A stretch of DNA of 64,000 bases from Lonepinella koalarum (GCF_042926695.1 NZ_CP170642.1:1116001-1180000); one strand, 5' to 3'; positions 1 to 8,298 are shown, counted from the first letter of the stretch. Notes: a model not told the origin generated them from the sequence alone. Made by a program: numbers and translations.

Positions 1-228
1 TGCAAATCTTTCAACCAATCTTGACGGCTTTTCAAATTCTCCCGAACTTGCTTAATCTTGGCTCGTTCTGCTTTCTCTCGTGCTTTCCGCTGCTTAATTT
101 TCTCTTTTTCTGCTTGCTCCTTAGCAAACTGCATCGCACAAGCCACCGAACAGACTTTCGCAAAGCTACTGCGTGGCACAAAGTCCAGTCCGCAAATCTT
201 GCATTTTTTACACCGCACTTTTTTTCAT
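1..228 (-). pseudogene. ninG: NinG-like protein, N-terminal part (cut by window edge, frameshifted)
   Basis: Runs off the left edge on the minus strand. From the ATG at 228 the frame is lost within seven residues. Dropping one A from the A7 run (219-225) opens a frame with a cysteine knuckle (CKKCKICGLDF, then a second Cys pair) and a long Lys/Glu-rich helix, as at the start of lambda NinG (Rap), a recombination protein that acts on branched DNA. It is the last visible gene of the cro-O-P-nin operon. The C-terminal metal-binding part lies outside the window. The family call rests on the knuckle, the basic helix and the position after ninB. Confidence 0.7.
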
Positions 229-354
229 TATTTCCCCTTAAAAGACAACCAACCCCATTTAAGAGACAATCATTTCAATAACAAAAACAAATCTTTACAA
301 TAAGCCAACCCATTTAAGAGACAACCACCATTTTCGTAACGTCACGAAAATGAT

Positions 355-705
355 CTATCGCCACCGTTCAGGCAACCATTTCCAATCATTAAACCGCACG
401 CCATTTTCAACGCCCCAACTCGTCAGATATTCAATCAAACTCGCCATACGGCTAACGCTCATTTGTGCTGAACTTTCCCGAATATTGACAAATTCCCCCT
501 CTAACCCTGCCACAATCTCAAAGCCCTGTTTAGTCGCTTGTGCGTGAGCGGAAATAAATAACACTTTCCATTGCTCCATACTGAGCTTTCTACCGTGAAA
601 TTCGCACTGATTCGCCACGTCTTGGCACATGGCATGGAACTTAGCATTCTGTTCAAGGTTACGAGTAATCGGCTTAATCTGCACCACTAACGGCTTTTTT
701 CTCAT
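355..705 (-). CDS. ninB: NinB-like recombination protein
   Basis: A 116-residue protein. The ATG at 705 shares its A with the TGA of the upstream small gene, so translation is probably coupled; an in-frame TTG one codon earlier is less likely. The sequence carries the NinB pattern: RNLEQNAKFHAM near the N-terminus, a central HGRKLSMEQWK segment, and a C-terminal helix with SRMASLIEYLTSWG. Lambda NinB (Orf) binds single-stranded DNA and SSB and stands in for RecFOR in phage recombination. It lies between the replication genes and ninG, the lambdoid nin order. The frame is intact. Confidence 0.85.
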   Translation of the reverse strand: MRKKPLVVQIKPITRNLEQNAKFHAMCQDVANQCEFHGRKLSMEQWKVLFISAHAQATKQGFEIVAGLEGEFVNIRESSAQMSVSRMASLIEYLTSWGVENGVRFNDWKWLPERWR

Positions 706-779
706 CAATTGGCAAAGTGCGAATAAACTCGATTAAATTGCACCGCACTTTTTTCCGATTTAAGCTCAACGTATTTCAT
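705..779 (-). CDS. 24-residue conserved-position small protein
   Basis: A short gene (MKYVELKSEKSAVQFN...) between the membrane peptide gene and ninB. Its TGA overlaps the ninB ATG by one base. It also contains an uptake signal core (AAAAGTGCGGT). I do not recognise a function. The operon position and the tight overlap are the evidence that it is translated; it may serve mainly to couple ninB translation. Confidence 0.4.
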   Translation of the reverse strand: MKYVELKSEKSAVQFNRVYSHFAN

Positions 780-782
780 CGC

Positions 783-860
783 TTAATCTCTCATTCCAAG
801 CCAAAATATAAACGCCATAGTGGCGAAATAACCAATAGTAACTATTGCAGCATCAGACAT
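783..860 (-). CDS. 25-residue single-span membrane peptide
   Basis: Starts at 860 in a TAATG overlap with the stop of replication gene P, so it is probably translated by coupling. The peptide (MSDAAIVTIGYFATMAFIFW plus LGMRD) is almost entirely one hydrophobic segment with charged ends, so a single membrane span is expected. No family is recognised. Small membrane peptides are common in nin regions of lambdoid phages. Confidence 0.5.
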   Translation of the reverse strand: MSDAAIVTIGYFATMAFIFWLGMRD

Positions 861-1505
861 TAATTCACCCTTACCCCTTTAAACATCGCTCTCATATTCG
901 CAATGTGTTGGCTAACTTGTTCTTTGCTCGCAGGAATAATCACTTTTTCTGGCAAGGCTGGTTGTGGTTTGGGTACTTTCCAGCCTGCATCCAATCGTTT
1001 TGCCGTACGGTTTAATTCCTGCTGAATTTCTGACCGCAAGTCCTTATCCGTCCACTGGTTCGCACGCTCTTTGCAATACAACCCTGTAATCAAATACCGC
1101 TCTAAATCACTGTCAAATTTAAACCGGTCAATTTCTTCCATACCGTACGCCATAAACGCCACAATGCGTTGATATAGCTGGTCTTCCGTGGCTAATCCGT
1201 GCGGATTGTAGTTTTTTCTTACACCACGCAATAAACTCACCCACACTCGGCAAATAACCGTTTGGCTTCGCTCTCGCTTCACGCATCCCGCATTTCACCA
1301 TCTCAAAATTATTCACGCCCTGTTCCTGAAAACCCAAAATCCATTGCTGCTTAATGCGTTTGAGTTGAACAGAATCGATATTCAACAACACCGGACAACT
1401 GGCGATTAAATTTTTAAATAACTCATCCACCATACCTGCTACGTCATCATGAAAAACCTTGCCAACAGTGCTTGTTGTGGTAGCGTTTGAAACTTGATTA
1501 TTCAT
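860..1505 (-). pseudogene. Replication protein P-like (frameshifted)
   Basis: Starts at ATG 1505 (MNNQVSNATTT), just after the O-like gene. The frame breaks in an A6 run after a WCKK motif near 1214; removing one A gives a continuous 214-residue protein, and the length then divides by three. The restored sequence has a helical N-terminal half (MVDELFKNLIASCP, then LKRIKQQWILGFQEQGV) and a Pro-rich region before the C-terminal helix, typical of lambda P and its Haemophilus phage relatives. P-type proteins load the host DnaB helicase at the phage origin. It ends in a TAATG overlap with the next gene. Confidence 0.7.
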
Positions 1506-1507
1506 GG

Positions 1508-2391
1508 TTAAAACACCCCTTCCCAATCTTCCGGACGATTCCACTGCATCGCATTTTTCTCCGTAAACGACATCTTCCGCTCCACTTCACCAAACTGAAT
1601 TTGTGATTGCCGTTTCATTTCCAGCTGATCCCATTTTTCACGCAACTTGTGCGGACTTAAAATATTCGATTTCCAAAAGCCATCACGGTTCGCCCACTGG
1701 AATAATTCGCAAATTTCACGGTGCGACCGCCTGTCAATCTCTCGAATCAGGCGAACCTCATTCGCCCAGCGATTGATATTCGGGTATTTTATTTTCGGGT
1801 TGAGTTTTTGCAGTTGGCTAAACATCCATTCCGCTGTCGTCAAATCATCGTTAGAAAATTTTTCAAGTTTTCGCTTCGGCGACTTCGTCTGAACTTGTTC
1901 GGACGAAGAAGATATTGATTGGTTAATTATTGGTTCAAAAGAGTTATTGGTTCTGGGTACAGATTCTGACCCATCTAAGGGTACAGTTTCTGACCCATAG
2001 GGTACAGATTCTGACCCATCTAAGGGTACAGTTTCTGACCCATCTAAGGGTACAGTTTCTGACCCACTTGATTTAACACTTGAATTTTTTAGTGATTTTG
2101 GTTTTAGTCAGAATTTTTTTCCATGTTTAATTTATACAAATTTGAAGTATTTATGCCACTCTCTTTTTTGCGTTTAATGACCAAAATAAATCCTAATTCT
2201 TGTAATTTTGTTAACGCCAGTCTTATCGTTGTTTTAGATTTAATGGAACATTTATCTTGTAAATAGGCTAAAGACGGGAAACATTCTCCAGTTTCATCAT
2301 TCGCATTATCCGCAAGGCGTAAAAGGATTAATTTTGTTGTTGAGTCGGGAAGATCTAAATCCCATACATGACCAAGTAGTTTAGAACTCAT
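1508..2391 (-). pseudogene. Replication protein O-like, winged-helix N-terminus (two frameshifts)
   Basis: ATG at 2391 follows AGGAG by seven bases. Residues 1-100 form a helix-turn-helix or winged-helix domain (LPDSTTKLILLRLADNAND, then KSKTTIRLALTKLQELG) like the origin-binding half of phage O proteins. A linker of repeated GSETVPLD octapeptides (DNA 1955-2066) follows, then a helical C-terminal domain with LTTAEWMFSQLQKLNP. Two +1 errors, in A7 near 2113 and A6 near 2090, break the frame. Removing both gives 293 residues with no stop. It probably recruits P and DnaB to an origin that, as in lambda, may lie within this gene. Confidence 0.7.
1955..2066 (-). repeat. Tandem 24-bp repeat encoding GSE(T/S)VPLD linker units
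   Basis: Five consecutive units, read on the minus strand as GGGTCAGAAACTGTACCCTTA plus GAT with small variations. They encode the acidic linker between the DNA-binding and C-terminal domains of the O-like protein. The middle unit is three bases shorter (GSESVPY), which preserves the frame. The near identity suggests recent unequal exchange or slippage. Confidence 0.85.
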
Positions 2392-3221
2392 TTTCATTCT
2401 CCTGAATAAAAGTTTCCAACGTTGTTTTAAACGTAGTCCAATTTCTCGCTGTTTTTGCAAATTCCTTTAGTTCTTCTACGTCAAAACCAAGAGAAGTCGC
2501 TTTTTTTCATAAGTTGCATGACATAACCAAAATTTACATACATTCGATTTTTTCAAAATCCCTCGAATGTAACAAAGTTCTCTGTCAATTTCAGGCATGC
2601 GATTAACACTACAAATCTTCGGAATTAAATTAAAAAAAATCATTGCTTTTTTTCTTCATGAGATTTATCTTTTCCGAATCCAAAAACACTCTCAAATGCG
2701 GAATCAATGGCGTTCAAAATTTCTTCAAGAGAGAATTTCTTCAACCATGATTTAATCGTTTTTTTCCCCATTCACATTAACTTCATGGGGTTCTATTAAT
2801 TCGTTTACTTTCTTTGTAATAACCATAACAAGATCTTGATCTAAATTGGCGAGGCTTTCTCGCCATTGCAGCATCATTTCAAGTTGCTCGCGTTTTTCAT
2901 TCAGCTCTTGTAATTGTTTTCTTTGCTTTTCAATAACGGAATTATCCGTTAGTAAAATATCCTTTTTACCTAAATTGCAATCTGAACAAGATGTAATCAA
3001 ATTCATCAAATCATCAGATCCGCCCTTGCTGACAGGATTTATATGATCGACGTGTAAAACCACATCAGGTGCAGACTTACCGCAGTACTGACATTTAAAA
3101 CCATCTCTTTTAAAAAATCTCAAAACGGATTTTCTTAGATAATGGTTTTCTAGCAGTTTTTACGTCTTTTATCGGCATTTCACTTGCCTTTTTGTTTTTT
3201 TTTAGTGGATAATCTACCCAT
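2381..3221 (-). pseudogene. HNH endonuclease (seven single-base frameshifts)
   Basis: The ATG at 3221 follows AGGAG. Seven +1 homopolymer errors (A9, T6, A7, A7, T8, A7, T4) break the frame; removing exactly seven bases leaves 834 nt, a 277-residue protein whose stop overlaps the O start. Residues around 40-80 have the HNH fold: CQYCG, then VDHINPVSKGG, then LITSCSDCNLGK, with two zinc-binding CxxC pairs. The C-terminal half (helical, DVEELKEFAKTARNWTTF) is not recognised. Such HNH genes are frequent between cII and replication genes in phages of this family. In the sequence as given it cannot make a full protein. Confidence 0.7.
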
Positions 3222-3249
3222 ACTTATTACTCCTTTATGGATTAAGTAA

Positions 3250-3277
3250 CTAACCACCGCCCAACGGTGGTTTTTTA
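3250..3277. terminator. GC-rich hairpin with T-run on the plus strand
   Basis: ACCACCG-CCCAA-CGGTGGT followed by TTTTTT on the plus strand. It sits just past the end of the small membrane gene that is read in the opposite direction. It would stop plus-strand (antisense) transcription entering the cII region, or act as a stem without U-tract for the minus-strand operon. Confidence 0.5.
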
Positions 3278-3394
3278 TTTGCTAAACAAGTACCAACCAA
3301 GTAACATAAACGCTACCAAGTAAATGTAAAAAAACTGATCGCTGAGATAAAATCTTTTCAGCCGGTTTAAAAATTCTTTCACTGGAGTATTCAT
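3275..3394 (-). CDS. 39-residue single-span membrane protein
   Basis: ATG at 3394 overlaps the TGA of the cII-like gene, implying coupling. The product (MNTPVKEFLNRLKRFYLSDQ, then a hydrophobic stretch FFYIYLVAFMLLGWYLF) has a basic amphipathic N-terminus and one C-terminal membrane span. No family recognised. Its place right after cII in the early rightward operon suggests a phage accessory function. Confidence 0.5.
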   Translation of the reverse strand: MNTPVKEFLNRLKRFYLSDQFFYIYLVAFMLLGWYLFSK

Positions 3395-3696
3395 TCATTT
3401 TCCAAATATTTCTCATGCAAACGGCTATCCAAGCCATTTAACGCCAATAACAACAGCTCAAATTCCTTACGTTCAACGGCAATGTGCGTGGCTTTATCCA
3501 CCAGCCCAAAACCATTCGCCGCAATGAAATTCAAGGCGGTTGTTAATTTCTCACCATTCTCACCTGTCAAACGGCAAAGCGTGGACGGGTCGCAGTCCAT
3601 ACGATCTGCCACATCTACTTGCTTTTGTGAGCGGTATTTTGTCATCAAAGGATCGGCAAGCTCCCTTGCAGATCTTGTTAACGTATTGCGTGCCAT
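3391..3696 (-). CDS. CII-like transcriptional activator
   Basis: An intact 101-residue protein, second gene of the operon after cro. It has the CII layout: an N-terminal helix, then a helix-turn-helix (KQVDVADRMDCDPSTLCRL), then a short C-terminal oligomerisation helix. The run VAxxMxCDxSTxCR is close to lambda CII, which activates repressor-establishment and integrase promoters. The frame is clean, with an ATG at 3696 and no obvious strong ribosome site. Confidence 0.75.
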   Translation of the reverse strand: MARNTLTRSARELADPLMTKYRSQKQVDVADRMDCDPSTLCRLTGENGEKLTTALNFIAANGFGLVDKATHIAVERKEFELLLLALNGLDSRLHEKYLENE

Positions 3697-3716
3697 TGCA
3701 TTTGCCTTTGGGTAAA

Positions 3717-3923
3717 TTAGGTTTCAACAGGGAAAATATCTTCAAACGTGCAATTAACGCCGCATTGATTAAATACCGCAATAATCTTGCGTGCGGTATC
3801 TAATTTAGGGGTACGCCGTCCAGTTTCATAATGACCTAATGCCCCTTGTGTAATAGCAACACGTTTAGATAATTCCTGTTGGGTTAAATTGGCAGATTGT
3901 CTAAATTCTAAAATCTTGTTCAT
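3717..3923 (-). CDS. Cro-like repressor (XRE helix-turn-helix)
   Basis: 68 residues from ATG 3923, which follows GGAG; the longer upstream start would cross the operator. The helix-turn-helix is FRQSANLTQQELSKRVAITQ followed by GALGHYETGRRTPKLD. It is divergent from the cI gene and shares the recognition-helix pattern QGA(L/I)GH(Y/W) with it, which suggests both bind the same operators. By position it is the first gene of the lytic operon. Confidence 0.85.
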   Translation of the reverse strand: MNKILEFRQSANLTQQELSKRVAITQGALGHYETGRRTPKLDTARKIIAVFNQCGVNCTFEDIFPVET

Positions 3924-4055
3924 TTTTTTAACTCCGTTAATATTAACCAAATAATACTATATGTAAATTTAAAGATCAACATAAATATACTATTAGTATT
4001 TTGCATATTTAATACTTTGCGTAATAATCAACATCTAAAATAAGGTAGGTGAATT
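3924..4055. promoter_or_regulatory. cro/cI operator-promoter region
   Basis: AT-rich spacer between the divergent cro and cI genes. It holds a perfect dyad ATACTA-T-TAGTAT at 3987-3999, a degenerate copy (ATACTATATGTAA) at 3954-3966 and a further half-site AATACT near 4011. Three spaced copies of the same motif fit a three-operator lambdoid switch. Exact promoters are not clear because the whole stretch is A/T-rich. Confidence 0.7.
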
Positions 4056-4716
4056 ATGAAAAAACCGTGGAATGACTACGTTCGTGAATTAATGGCAATC
4101 TCTGGCAAAAATCAAAACGATATAGCGGATGCAATGGGGAAAACCCAAGGGGCAATCGGTCACTGGCTAACAGGGAGAAGAACCCCAAACTTTGATGATG
4201 TTGCCCAAATATTAAAAATCTTAGGTGCGGAGAAAGTTATATTAAACAAAGACGGTACCGTTGAAGATTTTGATGTCAATGTAACGCCTGTTAGATTGCG
4301 TTCCCATAAAGTCCCCCTAATCAGCTACGTCCAAGCAGGCATGTGGACGGATATTAATTTACTGCAAGACAGCGAAGATTTTGAATATATCCTCACGGAT
4401 TTAGACGTATCCGAAAATGCCTTTGCCCTGAAAAATCAAAGGCGACAGCATGGAGCCTGATTTTATCGAAGGAGATGTGATTATCGTCGATCCAAAAATC
4501 CAACCTCACGCCGGTGAATTTGTAGTGGCTGTTAATGGTGATTATGAAGCAACCTTTAAAAAATACCGTCCGTTACAAGACTACGATAATTACGGTAATC
4601 GGCACTTTGAATTAGTGCCCCTCAACCCCGACTACGATAAACTCACCACCTTAAAACAGGCTATTCGCATTGTGGGAACCATGGTAGAACACCGCATTTA
4701 TCGGCGGAAACGGTAG
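4056..4716 (+). pseudogene. CI-like repressor with S24 peptidase domain (frameshifted)
   Basis: The N-terminal helix-turn-helix (NQNDIADAMGKTQGAIGHWL) is followed by a linker and a LexA/S24 autopeptidase. The self-cleavage site is probably the AG in SYVQAGMW. The catalytic Ser is in GDSMEPDF and the Lys in ATFKKY. One extra A in the run near 4430 (AAAAATC for AAAATC) shifts the frame just before GDSMEP, so the text gives a 134-residue N-terminal piece and an 88-residue C-terminal piece. Removing it gives 219 residues. If the lesion is real, the repressor could not dimerise or respond to RecA, and the prophage would not be stably repressed. Confidence 0.85.
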
Positions 4717-4723
4717 GGGAAAT

Positions 4724-5243
4724 ATGGCAACTATCAATGAATTAATCATTCCACAATGGGAAATTGATAATATTATGCAACAAAAAAAAGATTGTCAATT
4801 TCAATCATGCCATATGGAGTAAAAAGCAATTTAATCAGCCAGAGCCAGCTTGGTTAAAATTGGCTTTACCTGTTTTTTGATGAAAATCAACTCCCTATTA
4901 CCCATTTAAAATTACAATGGCAATATCGCCCAGCAAGAAGAGCAGAGTTAATCCCTGAAATGAATTTTATGGCAATGTATAAAAACCGCCGATTATTTGC
5001 CGTAGATCAGGGGCAAAATATCGCTCACCACAACGCATTTACCGATGTTTTGCCTACACCGCCCACACGCATTGAAGGCTGTCACTATCACTTATTACAC
5101 GAAAAAACACAACCAAGAAACAGGTTATCCCATAGAAAAAAAAGATTGAAAAAAACAGATGACTTTTTTCTTTTTTTTCGGAGTATTTTTTAGAACAATT
5201 TAATTGTTCTTATACGGGGAAAAATACCCCACCCAATTTATAG
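4724..5243 (+). pseudogene. Hypothetical phage protein (seven frameshifts)
   Basis: Begins eight bases after cI (MATINELIIPQWEIDNIM). Removing one base from each of seven A or T runs leaves 513 nt and a 170-residue open frame ending at TAG 5243. That all corrections are of one kind argues that this is one gene. The middle is rich in aromatics (LQWQYRPARRAELIPEMNF, then a YHLLHEK segment). No motif identifies a function. It is cotranscribed with cI and the DUF1828-type gene. Confidence 0.45.
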
Positions 5244-5270
5244 CAATAATGGACAAATGGAGTTAAGTTT

Positions 5271-6044
5271 ATGATATGCAATAGTGTTTTATCGCATTTA
5301 GGCTATGATTGCCAACCGTTATCAAGCGGATTGGTAAGAATTAATACGCCATTTTTCCAAGATGATGGTGATGTTATTGGCGTGTATATTGAACAATTAG
5401 GTGATGATAAATTTTTAATTACTGATGATGCAAAAACCTTGATGAACTTAGAAAGTCGTGGCGTATCGCTTTCTCAAAAACGGTTTAACCACATTAAACA
5501 AAATTTATCATACAGGGGAATTGAACTCAATCAACGGGCGGAAATCAACAGCATAAGCAATTCAGCGACACTTGCTCAACAGTTACAAAAAAGTAATCCA
5601 AAGCTCAATTATCACAGGTGGAATGGCTTCAGATTGGTTTAGTCTGCCTGAAGATAAATTTGAAAAAAGAAGTGAAAGGTTTATTTCGCCAAAATAAAGG
5701 TAAATTCAGCCAACAACTTACTTTTGATAATAAATTCACAGGGTTAAGCGGTCATCTTGTTAATATTCCTATTTTGTTACAGGGGGCAAATAAACCTAAT
5801 AAACAAATTTTTACAGTCAGTGTAAAAGCTCAAGGAAACTGGAATAGTGCCTATAGCGTATTAGGTAAAATGACGGATTTAACCGACCCAACAAACAACG
5901 CTCAAAATACGCAACAATTTGTCATTATTGACGACCACAATGTAGGCGACCAATTTAACAATCTTGTCTTACTTTTTTAACGCACAAGCTCAAGTTTTAC
6001 CATATCAAAAACAGAATATTTGGTTAAACAAGCTCGCAGCATAA
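5271..6044 (+). pseudogene. DUF1828/DUF1829 domain protein (three frameshifts)
   Basis: The N-terminal half has the DUF1828 signature: GYDCQPLSSGLVRINTPF, DGDVIGVYIEQL, then FLITDDAKTLMNLESRG. The C-terminal half (from about residue 130) matches the accompanying DUF1829-type region, with FTVSVKAQGNWNSAYSVLG and FVIIDDH. Three +1 errors (A6 near 5588, A6 near 5662, T6 near 5971) split it; corrected, it is 256 residues ending at 6044. Such proteins are common beside phage repressors in Haemophilus and relatives, but their role is not known to me. Probably in the cI transcript. Confidence 0.65.
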
Positions 6045-6071
6045 TCCAAACCGTCTCAACTCAAGGGGCGG

Positions 6072-6258
6072 TTAAACCCCATATTTCCCCGCCAAATACC
6101 GCACCCCGTCACTCACCAGCTCCGTTTGTGATTTGCCCGTTTTACTGCTTAATTGCTCCAGTAATTCAATCACCGATGAATGCAGTTTAAAGGATTTCAA
6201 CTTCACCCCACGCTTTAAATCGCTTCTCTCTTGAATTTCTTTTTTTCGTCATCGCCAT
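6072..6258 (-). pseudogene. Ribbon-helix-helix-type small DNA-binding protein A (frameshifted)
   Basis: From ATG 6258 (MAMTKK) one extra A in an A7 run breaks the frame. Restored, it is 61 residues with KLKSFKLHSSVIELLEQLSS followed by KTGKSQTELVSDGV, a beta-strand plus two-helix pattern like Arc/CopG-type regulators. It lies just downstream of the 19-residue hydrophobic peptide at 6350-6409 and shares design and position with the gene at 14102-14287, which also follows such a peptide. It may regulate the toxin-like locus or the antisense promoter whose -35 lies 11 bases upstream of its start codon. Confidence 0.6.
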
Positions 6259-6268
6259 AATAAAACCC

Positions 6269-6298
6269 TTGCTTTTTTTCACCGCAGTTTATTAATAT
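6269..6298 (+). promoter_or_regulatory. Promoter opposing the Ibs-like locus A
   Basis: TTGCTT (6269-6274), an 18-bp spacer and TAATAT (6293-6298) on the plus strand. The spacer contains a T7 run that may carry one extra base, which would make it 17. Transcription from here would run antisense to the hydrophobic peptide gene at 6350-6409. Confidence 0.45.
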
Positions 6299-6304
6299 TT
6301 AGGA

Positions 6305-6470
6305 ACTGCCTAGCGATAATTGCAGTTACCGCTAGGACTTGAAAGTTATCTAGTAAACTGGCACAGCCAACATTAACAAGATAACTAGGATTAAGATTTT
6401 AACGCACATAATCCAGTTCCTTTTGTAAGCCCCACTCTGAACAGCGTGGGGTTTGCTGTTTCTAGCTCCT
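6305..6470 (+). ncRNA. Putative Sib-like antisense RNA A
   Basis: Predicted plus-strand RNA from the promoter at 6269-6298. It would contain the CCTAGCG/CGCTAGG hairpin (6309-6336), the whole antisense of the 19-codon peptide gene, and a CCCCAC...GTGGGG stem near 6430-6455 followed by a T-rich tract that could terminate it. Size and layout match Sib antitoxin RNAs of Ibs/Sib loci. Both ends are inferred from motifs, not from data. Confidence 0.4.
6350..6409 (-). CDS. Ibs-like 19-residue hydrophobic peptide A (putative type I toxin)
   Basis: ATG 6409 follows AAGGAAC at proper spacing. The product is MCVKILILVILLMLAVPVY. Length, one hydrophobic run after a basic residue, and the final P-x-Y agree with Ibs toxins of E. 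coli, which end in similar FPTY-type tails and depolarise the inner membrane. A strong promoter lies upstream (6485-6513) and a 5' UTR hairpin precedes the ribosome site. A second locus of the same design lies at 14348-14407; the two share the bases TGCCAGTTTACTA at the gene end. The family assignment is from pattern only. Confidence 0.6.
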   Translation of the reverse strand: MCVKILILVILLMLAVPVY

Positions 6471-6484
6471 TGCTAGATGTGATT

Positions 6485-6513
6485 ATTATAGTATGTACTA
6501 CACCATAAAGCAA
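6485..6513 (-). promoter_or_regulatory. Promoter of Ibs-like locus A
   Basis: On the minus strand TTGCTT (6513-6508), exactly 17 bp, then TATAAT (6490-6485). The transcript would begin near 6478, fold a CCCCAC/GTGGGG hairpin and then enter the 19-codon gene and the ribbon-helix-helix gene. Confidence 0.7.
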
Positions 6514-6597
6514 GCAATTTATACAAATTTTCCAATAAAAAAGCCCTGAATTAACAGGGCTTGAATAATATTCACAGGGTTATTTTATTCTAATTTT

Positions 6598-6955
6598 CTA
6601 TCCTAATTCCACTACTAAATCAGGGTGTTTATTAAGTAGTTTCAATAATGCTACTGCTGCTCCACTTGGATTACGCTGTCCTTGCTCCCACGATTTTAAC
6701 GTATGTACAGAAATCCCCAACCGCTCAGCAAATTTACGCTGTGAAAGTCCTGTACGATTACGAGTTTCTGTCACGGGGGAAGTTTCAACATAAGTAATTC
6801 GCCCGTGCTTGCCTTGTTTTGCATCCATTAAGGCTTCGGTTAAACTTTCACGAATAACCACCGCATCCGGATCGTCCGCAATCACCGCATTAACCATCGC
6901 TTCAATATCCCAATTTTTCGTTTTGGCTTGAATTTTTTTCTTGAATATCACTCAT
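6598..6955 (-). pseudogene. HigA-like antitoxin, XRE family (frameshifted)
   Basis: The start ATG 6955 overlaps the TGA of the toxin gene. One extra A in an A7 run near residue 7 breaks the frame; corrected length 118 residues. The helix-turn-helix is in the C-terminal half (RTGLSQRKFAERLGISVHTL, then KSWEQGQRNPSGAA), as in antitoxins of the HigA/NadS group. It is the second gene of the pair and would neutralise the RelE-type toxin and repress the operon. Confidence 0.75.
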
Positions 6956-7261
6956 ATTACACCGCCTTTAATTTTTTTTATCTCTGATTGAGAAACATTT
7001 TCCTGCTGATTTTTGGCATACAAGTCCAATAACAACACTACACCGTCATCGAGCAAGTTAAAATAAATAATCCGCAACCCACCACGCTTACCCCGTCCAG
7101 AGCCTTGCCAGCGAACCTTACGCAAACCGTGAGAATTAGGGATAACATCGCCGACTAGCGGATCGCTCGCAAGATAGCTAAAAAATGCCGACCGTTCCTG
7201 TTCGTCCCAAATATTATCCGCTTTTTTTCTTAAAGCGTTCCTGCTCAATAATCGTGTACAT
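6952..7261 (-). pseudogene. RelE/HigB-family toxin (frameshifted)
   Basis: ATG 7261 opens MYTIIEQERFKKKADNIW after removal of one A from the A7 run near 7225; 102 residues result. The body DPLVGDVIPNSHGLRKVRWQ, then KRGGLRIIYF, then the C-terminal LLLDLYAKN is the signature of RelE-like mRNA interferases of the HigB type, which cut mRNA on the ribosome. Toxin-first order and overlap with the XRE antitoxin support a type II toxin-antitoxin module, here leftward between the immunity and exclusion regions of the prophage. Confidence 0.8.
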
Positions 7262-7639
7262 TATTTTCTCAATGATTAATAAGAATAAATGTATTATATG
7301 GATACAATGTATTATATTCAAGCATTTTTTATGGGTTATCCCCCCAAAATCCCCACCGCACTTTTCCAAAATTATCTCCTTTCAGTCACATCCTTGCTCA
7401 AAAAACAAGCAATCAAACAAATTCCCTAAAAATTTATTTCTTTTAAAATCAATAAAATAAAAAATACAATATGTAATTTTATAAAATAAATAATACTTTT
7501 AGTATTTACAATCTTGATTACATTTTGTATTATACCACATCAAAACAAAACACCCTAACAATCAGAGCAGGCGGACGAAAGGAAGTCGAGAGATAAGCAG
7601 AGATGATTGTTAGCACCAACAGATGAAAAGGGAAAAAAA
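7262..7639. other. AT-rich intergenic region upstream of the toxin pair
   Basis: About 380 bases without a convincing gene, very A/T-rich. It separates the leftward toxin-antitoxin operon from the rightward gene at 7640. It must hold the promoter of the toxin pair; candidates such as ATGTATTATA-type -10 boxes are too many to choose between. A purine-rich stretch (GGCGGACGAAAGGAAG near 7570) precedes the next gene. Confidence 0.5.
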
Positions 7640-7817
7640 ATGGAAATTAACAACGCCCAAGAATTAAAAGCCCTCATGATTACCGAAGTGCTTGAATATT
7701 ACGCAGAAAAAAACAGGGAAAGCCCTTGAATTTTTAGCAGACCTGCTTGAAACAAGTAGCGAATTTAGAGATTTAATCATGGGTGAAGTGGAATTTATTG
7801 CATTAAAACTTTTATAA
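7640..7817 (+). pseudogene. Small hypothetical protein (frameshifted)
   Basis: MEINNAQELKALMITEVLEY begins at 7640. An extra A in the A7 run near 7711 truncates it; corrected it is 58 residues ending EVEFIALKLL. Acidic and helical, no recognised family. It is the last coding gene before a long untranslated, structured segment. Confidence 0.4.
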
Positions 7818-8274
7818 GGCGTATCTAAACGCCTTCCCCCGAAAGGGATTGCTCTTTAACAATTTAATTCAGAACTTGCTATCAATGCCGAATGATTGCC
7901 CTTACTGGCAACAGGAGATAAGGTTAGTAAAAGCTCTCTCTGAGTGTAAGGTAACAGAGAGAAACGTGGAAGCCCATAAAGACCCACCGCCTTAACAGAC
8001 CATGTGAAAGCCATGCCCGATTCATTTATTGGGGTTGTCCGATAGTAAGTTCAGGCGAAATCTGGGCGTGTACAGTAAGACACAAGAAAGTAACCGAAGA
8101 AAAATACAGGCTCTGGGGATTAGCCAAAAAATCCCCATTCAAAACCGCATTTATTGCTTTTTTATCAACCAACTTAATGCAGATAAAGTGCGGTGTCAGT
8201 AAGTGCGGTTTTGAATAACATCTCAATGGTCGGAAAGAGATAAAATACCACCATCCGTCACTACTAATGACATA
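7818..8274 (+). promoter_or_regulatory. Long non-coding leader with a boxA-like element
   Basis: About 450 bases with no supported gene on the plus strand. TGCTCTTTAACAATT at 7850-7864 is a boxA antitermination element like those of rRNA leaders and nut sites. Several short inverted repeats follow and two uptake signals (AAAGTGCGGT near 8186, AAGTGCGGT near 8202) lie before the terminator at 8275. An antiterminator loading at boxA could allow early transcription to pass that terminator. A 91-codon minus-strand frame (8026-8301) crosses the terminator and is not trusted. Confidence 0.45.
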
Positions 8275-8298
8275 CCCCACGCAAGTGGGGATTTTTTT
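8275..8298 (+). terminator. Intrinsic terminator
   Basis: CCCCAC-GCAA-GTGGGG followed by A and seven T on the plus strand, at the convergent end of the sieB-like gene. It would stop rightward transcription from the cI side. Confidence 0.8.

Noticed and set aside
1647..1918. Plus-strand frames opposite the O-like gene
   Set aside because: Shadows of the real minus-strand gene; no ribosome sites.
4425..4455. Programmed frameshift in the cI gene
   Set aside because: No slippery heptamer or stimulator, and the same +1 type of error occurs in dozens of unrelated genes nearby.
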